Below are positions 36,263 through 41,613 of a stretch of DNA of 41,613 nt, one piece after another. The stretch's first letter is position 1; each line of letters starts with the position of its first letter. A program made the translations under genes and the position numbers. The notes under the pieces were generated by a model. It saw only the letters and a program-made list of their open reading frames with translations, searched no databases and was not told the DNA's origin. Origin of the DNA: a bacterium (GTDB lineage Bacteria > Krumholzibacteriota > Krumholzibacteriia > LZORAL124-64-63); assembly GCA_024229695.1 (NCBI GenBank), contig JAAESD010000398.1, positions 1-41,613 on the forward strand, given 5' to 3'.

Positions 36263-37549
36263 CTACTCCGGCAACGACTCTGCCAGGTGGGCAAAGTCTG
36301 GGACAAGTTTTCCTTTATGTAAGATTACTGCCGACTTCAAATGATGTGGCAGGTCAAGATTTTCAAAGTCTGCATCCCAATCGGCTTCAGAAATTTCAGC
36401 AACCATATCACGTAGGATTGAGCTGAAGTGTTCTGACGATTCTCTTGGCAATTCACATGGCAAATTATCAACAGTCATCAGACAAATTCCTCTGCCTTCA
36501 ACCCCATCGGACATTGACTCATCATCAGGGTTATAAACAAAACAGGGGTTATCTGGGTAAGTAGCTTTCATACTCATTTCAATGCTACCTTCAATATCGA
36601 TGCTGATATCACCTATAACTTGCAACCTGCTCTTTTTGCCATCGGCAAATGCAGAAGTAGCCCATTTTTTTGTAACCAGACGAGGATAATCCTCTGTCCA
36701 GAAAATAGTATTAATCAACATATCAAGGTATGGCAGATGTTCTGAAAACTTACCGTTGTATCGGTCAGGATTATCAAAATAATCCTGCAATTCAAAATCA
36801 TAATCGCCAGCCGCAGTTACCATATCTTTTTCACCAAACACAACTTTTACAAGAGGTTTGTCCGCAAGCTCACCAGCCTTGGCAACATCTTCTGGTTCTA
36901 CAACAGTCACAGGCAACCATGACAAAACTTTTTGCGCACCTTGCGAAACATTGCCATATCCGGAAATACCAATAACGATTGGTTCTGCAGGCGGATCCTC
37001 CAAAAGTTGGTGACCTATTGCTGTAATATGCTGTTCGGCATCGTTCAAATCCTTGTACTCATATGCAGGCTTCACCTCAGCAAGTGGAGTCTCTGTACCC
37101 TGGCTTTTCAACCTCAGCCCCAATGCCCGCAACGATTCAATCATCCCTGCGTAACCGGCGTGAATACTGAAAAATATCAATCGACGGTTATCAGTATCAA
37201 CAACTTTTTCATAGTCCAGCAGTGTACAACCCAGATCGATAAATCGTTTCAGCGTTGGCATATTATAAGGTTGTGCTTTGATGACATGAGCAAAACAAAG
37301 ATACTTGCCGCCCTGCTGAATCATATCGATTGGAATCTCTTTTACAGCAATCAGGAAGTCTGCATTAACTGCATCTTCACTCAAAGGCAAGCCAACATTG
37401 CTGTAATCACTGTCTGGAAAAACTCTTATGTCTGAAGGCTGAATTACAAGATCAACACCTTTATTAAACAGATAGCCAGCATCTGTTGGTGTCAGAGGAA
37501 CTCGCCGTTCCCACTTGTTTTTGTCTTCTCTGCGGATGCCGATTTTCAA
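36263..37549 (-). CDS. Lysine-2-oxoglutarate reductase (LKR; AASS N-terminal type saccharopine dehydrogenase)
   Basis: 428-residue enzyme of the alanine dehydrogenase/PNT superfamily condensing lysine with 2-oxoglutarate to saccharopine. The N-terminal RREDKNKWERRVPLTP, IQPSDIRVF, HVIKAQPYNM and LLDYEKVVD closely follow the LKR half of animal AASS. The nucleotide-binding GISGYGNVSQGAQ near residue 195 has the GNVSxGA form seen in LKR rather than in alanine dehydrogenase. The start is TTG at 37549 with AGGAG 7 nt upstream. It is the first lysine enzyme of the operon, 13 nt after a PepSY-type gene. With SDH it forms the two activities fused in the animal enzyme, here as separate genes. Confidence 0.93.
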   Translation of the reverse strand: MKIGIRREDKNKWERRVPLTPTDAGYLFNKGVDLVIQPSDIRVFPDSDYSNVGLPLSEDAVNADFLIAVKEIPIDMIQQGGKYLCFAHVIKAQPYNMPTLKRFIDLGCTLLDYEKVVDTDNRRLIFFSIHAGYAGMIESLRALGLRLKSQGTETPLAEVKPAYEYKDLNDAEQHITAIGHQLLEDPPAEPIVIGISGYGNVSQGAQKVLSWLPVTVVEPEDVAKAGELADKPLVKVVFGEKDMVTAAGDYDFELQDYFDNPDRYNGKFSEHLPYLDMLINTIFWTEDYPRLVTKKWATSAFADGKKSRLQVIGDISIDIEGSIEMSMKATYPDNPCFVYNPDDESMSDGVEGRGICLMTVDNLPCELPRESSEHFSSILRDMVAEISEADWDADFENLDLPHHLKSAVILHKGKLVPDFAHLAESLPE

Positions 37550-37562
37550 TTCAATTCTCCTG

Positions 37563-38120
37563 TTACAGGTATCGTTCTAAAACGATGTAAATCAGAGGCA
37601 AGAAAAAACCAAGCCCCATCAAAACTCCACCTCTGCCTTTAAGACCTTTGCTGCCTCTGACCAGGAATATGCCTGTAAGTGCCAGGATAATCAGAATACC
37701 TGCAAATGCATCGGCAATACCTGTCCAAACTGATTTGCCTGTATTGAGGTGCATGAAGTTCATATCGTAGAACATTGGGCGTTCTTTGAAAGTTTTGTAA
37801 ATCACTTCACCTGTTAGAAGATTTACATCGTACTGTCCACCTTCAACAAAAAGTTGAAGAATATCAACTTCCATACGCCAGCTGTTTTTGATTTCCAGTG
37901 CCGGCTTCACACGATCAATAACCACTGGCAACAGATCCACTGTGGGGCCTGTGCCAGCAGGTTCAATCATAAAAACTTCCACACCCCGCTGATAATTTGC
38001 ATCCCAGTGATGTGCGTGGTTGACAGCTATACCACTTATTCCATAAACCAGAGTCAAACCAACTGCCAGAAACCCCAGATGCTGATGCAACCAGCGGCAA
38101 ACCTTGCGAAATTTTTTCAA
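37563..38120 (-). CDS. PepSY-associated membrane protein
   Basis: 185 residues with about three membrane segments: one near the N-terminus (HLGFLAVGLTLVYGISGIAVNH) and two at the C-terminus around a basic loop. The periplasmic part in between holds a PepSY-like strand-rich domain (GGQYDVNLLTGEVIYKTF). Such proteins are often found with iron or haem uptake and reduction systems, but a function is not proven. The LHQHLG and NHAHHWD His residues could bind haem (inference). TTG start with GGAG 7 nt upstream, lying within the stop of the preceding gene. It is placed in the same operon as the saccharopine genes, for no obvious reason. Confidence 0.75.
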   Translation of the reverse strand: MKKFRKVCRWLHQHLGFLAVGLTLVYGISGIAVNHAHHWDANYQRGVEVFMIEPAGTGPTVDLLPVVIDRVKPALEIKNSWRMEVDILQLFVEGGQYDVNLLTGEVIYKTFKERPMFYDMNFMHLNTGKSVWTGIADAFAGILIILALTGIFLVRGSKGLKGRGGVLMGLGFFLPLIYIVLERYL

Positions 38121-38124
38121 TTTT

Positions 38125-38619
38125 TTACTCCACAGCCTTAAGTAGAACAGCTCCAGAGCCAGAAATCTGGTAATAGGTCATGCATTCAGTAACTGATTCC
38201 GGATCGAATTCTTCTCCAGCTTCTTCAGCATTGTGGGCACAAATTTTACGAGTAGTCTCCAGATCCAAAGTGTTAACTGTGAAGATACCTTCCGCGCGCA
38301 TTATTCCACCAACGATATCCGGAGTGAAAACTATGACGCCGTCTTCTACTTTGAAACGAAGTGTTTCGCCTTCAACATCACTGGCAATAGAGAACCAGCA
38401 ACCACGATGCTCACATACAGCTACCGCAGCACCTTCAACCAGAACTGTCTGACCATCGAATTTTTCAGGGTCAGCAAGCATATCACTGATTGCAGTTACT
38501 TCAGTAAGTGTAACTCCAACGCCAAAAGTTTTAGCAGCTTCAATAGTTGTTTCTTCAGCTTTCTCTGAACCACAACCTACAAGTACGAATAATAAGGCAA
38601 CAAGCATCAACCAACGCAT
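38125..38619 (-). CDS. DUF4920-like lipoprotein
   Basis: 164-residue predicted lipoprotein. A short signal peptide ends in the lipobox VLVGC (acylated Cys16). The mature protein has an OB-like strand pattern, with DGQTVLVEGAAVAVCEHRGCWF, matching the DUF4920 family as I know it. The CxxxxC pair (CEHRGC) and a second pair near the end (CAHN, CMTYY) may bind metal or form disulfides. Start ATG with GGGAG 7 nt upstream. It begins a five-gene operon that continues with PepSY, LKR, SDH and ALDH genes at gaps of 3-13 nt. Biological role is unknown. Confidence 0.72.
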   Translation of the reverse strand: MRWLMLVALLFVLVGCGSEKAEETTIEAAKTFGVGVTLTEVTAISDMLADPEKFDGQTVLVEGAAVAVCEHRGCWFSIASDVEGETLRFKVEDGVIVFTPDIVGGIMRAEGIFTVNTLDLETTRKICAHNAEEAGEEFDPESVTECMTYYQISGSGAVLLKAVE

Positions 38620-38648
38620 GGCAATTCTCCCAGATCAAAAAATGAATG

Positions 38649-38665
38649 TACTACTAACTGTAGTA
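38649..38665. promoter_or_regulatory. Inverted repeat TACTAC-N5-GTAGTA in a divergent promoter region
   Basis: Perfect 6-bp arms with a TAACT spacer, 30 nt upstream of the start of the DUF4920/PepSY/saccharopine operon and in the divergent gap to the deacetylase gene. It is placed as an operator would be. The regulator is unknown; it shares ACTA/TAGT half-sites with the repeat upstream of Rrf2 copy 1, which may be chance. Confidence 0.4.
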
Positions 38666-38733
38666 AGATGAACTCTAGTTTTGCCGGAATCAACAGGAAA
38701 GTTGCCCCAAATCCATGTTTAATCATTATGAAG

Positions 38734-38762
38734 TGGCAAGTTTATTGAGATTGCCCTACAAT
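38734..38762 (+). promoter_or_regulatory. Promoter of the deacetylase/glycosyltransferase operon, probably leaderless
   Basis: TGGCAA (38734-38739), 17 nt, TACAAT (38757-38762). Transcription would start about 7 nt later, at around 38769, almost on the ATG at 38771. The ATG has no Shine-Dalgarno. Both facts fit a leaderless mRNA. Confidence 0.5.
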
Positions 38763-38770
38763 TCGGTGCT

Positions 38771-39388
38771 ATGAAATCACAACTACGAAAAATGATACCA
38801 GCAACACTTTTACTGCAACGCCTCCCTGAGCGATGCAGCAACTTTGTGCTTCTGACTTTTGACGATGGCCCTACTCCCGGTGTCACTGAGTTGGTGATGG
38901 ATAAACTTGAGCAATACAACACCAGTGCACTGTTTTTTATGGTCGGCAAATTTGTTGAAGAACACCCAGAACTTGCAAAAAGTGTTGTTGAAAGAGGACA
39001 CCAGATCGGGAATCACTCTTTTAATCATGCACCTGCAACTCATAACATCTCAAAAGAAATCGACCAGTGCCAGCAGGCAATAAGTAAAGCTACCGGAACA
39101 GCTTGTAAATATTACCGTCACCCCGAGGGCAGCATTAACCCGTCATCACTGTTATTTCCTCGCATGAAAAACCTGCAGTCAGTTTATTGGTCATGTGACC
39201 CTCTGGACTGGGACTGCAAAACTGAGGCTGATGGAATTGAAGCTGCGCATGACCTTTTGTCTAATGTGACACCAGGTGATATAGTTCTTTTACACGATTT
39301 TGCTTCTCCAACACTCACCTTACTGGATATCGTGTTACCTGAACTTGCTAATCGTAATCTTTTGCCACCTTCAGGAGGGCTGCTTTGA
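38771..39388 (+). CDS. Polysaccharide deacetylase (NodB-homology, CE4)
   Basis: 205-residue metal-dependent deacetylase of N-acetyl sugars. Conserved CE4 motifs are visible: LTFDDGPTPG with the catalytic and metal Asp near 34-35, HQIGNHSFNHA with the metal His pair, YYRHPEG, the WSCDPLDWD segment, and the closing DIVLLHD. There is no signal peptide, so it probably acts in the cytoplasm on a sugar precursor, or is exported otherwise. The gene begins an operon with two GT2 glycosyltransferases; its TGA overlaps the TTG of the first. Length is near the minimum for the domain. Confidence 0.9.
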   Translation: MKSQLRKMIPATLLLQRLPERCSNFVLLTFDDGPTPGVTELVMDKLEQYNTSALFFMVGKFVEEHPELAKSVVERGHQIGNHSFNHAPATHNISKEIDQCQQAISKATGTACKYYRHPEGSINPSSLLFPRMKNLQSVYWSCDPLDWDCKTEADGIEAAHDLLSNVTPGDIVLLHDFASPTLTLLDIVLPELANRNLLPPSGGLL

Positions 39389-40302
39389 AGATATCTATAG
39401 TAGTGTTGACCTGGAATCGGCGTGATTGCCTGATTGAAACCTTGGGCAACCTTTCCTCACTCGATGCCGAAATTGTAGTTGTAGACAATGGCAGCGAAGA
39501 TGGTACAAGCCAGGCAGTCGAAAAATATTTTCCGGACTGCCAACTGGTATCGCTTTCAGAAAACCTGGGCACTGTTGCACGTAATGACGGCATCTCCAAA
39601 GCCTCAGGCGACATCATTATTACACTTGATGATGATGTCAGATCACTCACTCAAGCTGGAATCCAGCAAGTCGTAGAATCCTTTGAAAACCCGAAACTGG
39701 GTGCACTGACATTTAAAGTTATCAACCCTAAAACCGGTAAAACCAGGGACTGGGTTCATCGACAAAGGATCTCTTGCGCAGATGACACCTTCCCGACTTA
39801 CGAACTCACGGAAGGGGCGGTAGCTTTCCGGGCGAGGGCGCTGCAAGATTCCGGACTTTATCGAAATGACTACTTTATCAGCCACGAAGGATTGGATTTA
39901 GCATATCGACTGCTCAATTCGGGCTGGGAAATATACCACAACGGCTCTATAACTGTTGAACATTATCATGACCCCGGAGGCAGAACAGATTGGCGCCGAT
40001 ACTATTACGACACACGCAATTTATTCTGGATTTCAGCTCGTTTCCATCCACTAAGTTATGCTGTGCCATATCTTTTTCGCGGAATTCTGGCAATGAAATT
40101 CTATGCCATTCGTGACTTGCATTTTCTTGCATTTACACGTGGTTTTTTTGATGGCATTGGCGGAATTAATAAGGCTGCAAAATGTCGTACTCCATGGACA
40201 GGTTTTACTACAGAATGGTGTAAAAAAGTCGATAGCTATAGTCCAGGGTTCTTTTACCTTGTAAAGCGTCGTGTTTTCAGTAAAAACTTCAACCTTGATT
40301 GA
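39385..40302 (+). CDS. Family 2 glycosyltransferase (A)
   Basis: 305 residues. GT-A fold beginning KISIVVLTWNRRD, with the nucleotide-sugar Asp in VVVDNGSEDGT and the metal motif LDDDVRS near 82-86. ISHEGLDLAYRLLNSGW serves as the catalytic-base region. It is followed by HNGSITVEHYHDPGG, of the sort seen in rhamnosyl-like transferases. No clear membrane helices, but the C-terminus is basic and amphipathic. TTG start overlapping the deacetylase stop, with AGGAGGG 7 nt upstream. It transfers a sugar to a surface polysaccharide or glycolipid; donor and acceptor are unknown. Confidence 0.88.
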   Translation: MKISIVVLTWNRRDCLIETLGNLSSLDAEIVVVDNGSEDGTSQAVEKYFPDCQLVSLSENLGTVARNDGISKASGDIIITLDDDVRSLTQAGIQQVVESFENPKLGALTFKVINPKTGKTRDWVHRQRISCADDTFPTYELTEGAVAFRARALQDSGLYRNDYFISHEGLDLAYRLLNSGWEIYHNGSITVEHYHDPGGRTDWRRYYYDTRNLFWISARFHPLSYAVPYLFRGILAMKFYAIRDLHFLAFTRGFFDGIGGINKAAKCRTPWTGFTTEWCKKVDSYSPGFFYLVKRRVFSKNFNLD

Positions 40303-40307
40303 TTGAA

Positions 40308-41288
40308 ATGAGCCAGCCAGAGTTAACTGTCATAATACCAATACGCAATGAGCAAGACCACATCGGTAGCCTGCTCGATGATTTGGTGCGTCAGACTCTG
40401 GACCACTCCAGATTTGAAATTATTATTGTCGATGGCATGAGTGAAGACAACACTCTGCAAGTAGTTGAAAACTATATGACACACCTTCCCAATATACGCA
40501 TCGAAACAAATCCCAAACACAGATCCGGGCCTGCTAGAAATATTGGAGCAAACGCTGCAATCGGCAAATGGCTGCTGTTTGTGGACGGTCACTGCCAAAT
40601 CCCATCTGAAAATATGCTGAAATCTGTGTGGGAAACATTCTCCAGTGGCGCAAAATGTATATCAAGGCCTCAACCACTTTTGAACACTGAACAGGGTCAT
40701 ATTACGGCAATTGCCAGATCTTCGCTTTTGGGACACCACAAAGACTCTATGATTTATTCTTTCGAGAATACAGAATGCGATCCTTCCAGCGCAGGCTGTG
40801 GATATGAAAAAGAGCTCTATGCATCTCTTGGCGGTATTGATGAAAGATTTGATGCTGCTGAAGATCTGGAATTTAATATCCGAGTATCAGACAAAGGAAT
40901 AAAGGCTCATCACCACCGTGATTTTGCTTTGGAATATGTTCCCAGAGAGTCTCTGAAATCCCTTTTCAGACAGCTTTACAGATACGGTCTGGGGCGAGCA
41001 TTGATTACCCGGAAAAATCCAAAACATTTCTCACTTCTGTCGTTCCTCCTGGCTCTATTTTCAATATCAATAGTTGTACTTCCGTTCATCAATTTAACCG
41101 TTTGGGGATTCATCACTGGTTGCTGGATTTTGGCCTGTGGAATTGATGCAATTATCGCAGCTAAAAGCAAAAAATGGCTGTCGGTTATGATTACATTGAT
41201 GATTATTCACCTTGCGGCAGGAATTGGATACATCAGTGGCCTGGTCGGTGGACCAGGTTGGAGCCACTCTCCTGCAAAAGCTTCTTGA
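40308..41288 (+). CDS. Family 2 glycosyltransferase (B) with C-terminal membrane segments
   Basis: 326 residues from the chosen ATG. GT-A motifs: LTVIIPIRNEQDHIGSLL, IIIVDGMSEDNT, LLFVDGHCQIP (DXH-type metal site), and the GGIDERFDAAEDLEFNIRV acceptor loop. The last ~90 residues form about three membrane helices, so it is a membrane-tied transferase, similar to ExoA/succinoglycan-type enzymes. The start is uncertain: an in-frame TTG at 40299 overlaps the stop of glycosyltransferase A and neither has a clear ribosome binding site. It ends the capsule or surface-glycan operon. Confidence 0.87.
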   Translation: MSQPELTVIIPIRNEQDHIGSLLDDLVRQTLDHSRFEIIIVDGMSEDNTLQVVENYMTHLPNIRIETNPKHRSGPARNIGANAAIGKWLLFVDGHCQIPSENMLKSVWETFSSGAKCISRPQPLLNTEQGHITAIARSSLLGHHKDSMIYSFENTECDPSSAGCGYEKELYASLGGIDERFDAAEDLEFNIRVSDKGIKAHHHRDFALEYVPRESLKSLFRQLYRYGLGRALITRKNPKHFSLLSFLLALFSISIVVLPFINLTVWGFITGCWILACGIDAIIAAKSKKWLSVMITLMIIHLAAGIGYISGLVGGPGWSHSPAKAS

Positions 41289-41440
41289 AAACTGTTTTTT
41301 ATTTATTTTGGAGATTTTGGGCTTATGGGTTATTATCTGTTCACGGGCCCACTAGTATGTTCGGGGTCCATTTGTATGTTAAAGAGTATAGCTGAGACCG
41401 ATTTACGGCCAGTATATGCTCACGAAAGAGGAAGTGTCTC
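41289..41440 (+). other. Intergenic leader before the RRM gene
   Basis: 152 nt with no gene seen. The beginning is T-rich with no stem for a terminator. GGGCCC (41325-41330) and GGGGTCC (41344-41350) lie close together and could form weak local structure. A long leader would fit RNA-level control of an RNA-binding protein, but nothing specific is shown. Confidence 0.3.
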
Positions 41441-41613
41441 TTGAAGATTTACGTAGGTAACCTGAATTTCCGTTCAACTGAAGAAACTGTAACTGAATTA
41501 TTTTCAGCTTTCGGTGCAGTTGAAGAAGTCGCACTAATCACTGACCGTGATACTGGCCGCCCTCGTGGCTTCGGTTTTGTCACTATGACAAACGATGACG
41601 AAGCTAAGAAGGC
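41441..41613 (+). CDS. RRM-type RNA-binding protein (partial, runs off the window)
   Basis: Fifty-seven codons are visible. The protein begins with RNP-2 (IYVGNLNF) and reaches RNP-1 (RGFGFVTM) near residue 46, spaced as in a single RRM like the small cyanobacterial Rbp proteins. It should bind single-stranded RNA, perhaps as a chaperone. The start is TTG at 41441 with GAGGAAG 6-9 nt upstream; no ATG is available in frame before the RRM. The C-terminus, often Gly-rich in these proteins, lies outside the window. Confidence 0.9.
   Translation, partial: MKIYVGNLNFRSTEETVTELFSAFGAVEEVALITDRDTGRPRGFGFVTMTNDDEAKK

Noticed and set aside
1..41613. Repeats, insertion sequences, CRISPR arrays, tRNA or rRNA genes
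   Set aside because: None was seen: no repeat-spacer pattern, transposase motif, cloverleaf or rRNA stretch appears in any gap, and all gaps are about 300 nt or shorter.

Overview
This is an ordinary-looking chromosomal window from an uncultured-type, moderately AT-rich Gram-negative bacterium. An outer-membrane FadL-type channel, several signal-peptide and lipobox proteins, and a secreted peptidase ending in a FlgD-like Ig domain suggest a candidate phylum near the FCB group. That placement is inference; there is no rRNA here to test it. No tRNA, rRNA, CRISPR array, insertion sequence or phage gene was seen. Genes are tightly packed in short operons and an unusually large share start with TTG.

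Layout. 1-2.0 kb (-): a SafE/TauE-like membrane protein and a CcoI-type copper P-ATPase whose frame is broken by an in-frame TAA near the window edge. 2.1-6.5 kb (+): a 1480-residue fusion of an AMP-forming acyl-CoA synthetase, a long unassigned region and a GNAT acetyltransferase. 6.7-12.3 kb (+): pyruvate:ferredoxin oxidoreductase and an exported S9 peptidase. 12.3-16.5 kb (-): two Rrf2-type Fe-S regulators, a NapH/NosR-like membrane ferredoxin, pyruvate kinase and an SdiA-regulated-like lipoprotein. 16.6-19.3 kb (+): a fused CcsBA cytochrome c synthase, divergent from one Rrf2 gene. 19.5-22.2 kb (+): FadL-type channel plus SGNH lipoprotein. 22.5-23.9 kb (+): two tandem paralogous secreted proteins of unknown function. 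23.9-25.7 kb (-): C10 cysteine peptidase. 26.0-28.7 kb (+): M2 (ACE-like) lipoprotein peptidase and a PP2C-like phosphatase. 28.8-30.2 kb (-): glutamate dehydrogenase. 30.3-33.3 kb (-): receiver plus PEP/pyruvate-binding protein. 33.4-38.6 kb (-): five-gene operon of a DUF4920-like lipoprotein, a PepSY-type membrane protein, and the complete saccharopine route of lysine breakdown (LKR, SDH, aminoadipate-semialdehyde dehydrogenase). 38.8-41.3 kb (+): polysaccharide deacetylase and two GT2 glycosyltransferases. 41.4 kb to the edge (+): start of an RRM RNA-binding protein.

How it fits together (inference): exported peptidases of three classes (S9, C10, M2) would supply peptides and amino acids. 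The saccharopine operon turns lysine plus 2-oxoglutarate into 2-aminoadipate and glutamate, glutamate dehydrogenase recycles 2-oxoglutarate, and NifJ oxidises pyruvate to acetyl-CoA. The FadL/SGNH pair and the acyl-CoA synthetase point to lipid use. CcsBA, the copper ATPase and the Fe-S regulators point to a respiratory chain with c-type cytochromes controlled by redox or iron-sulfur status.
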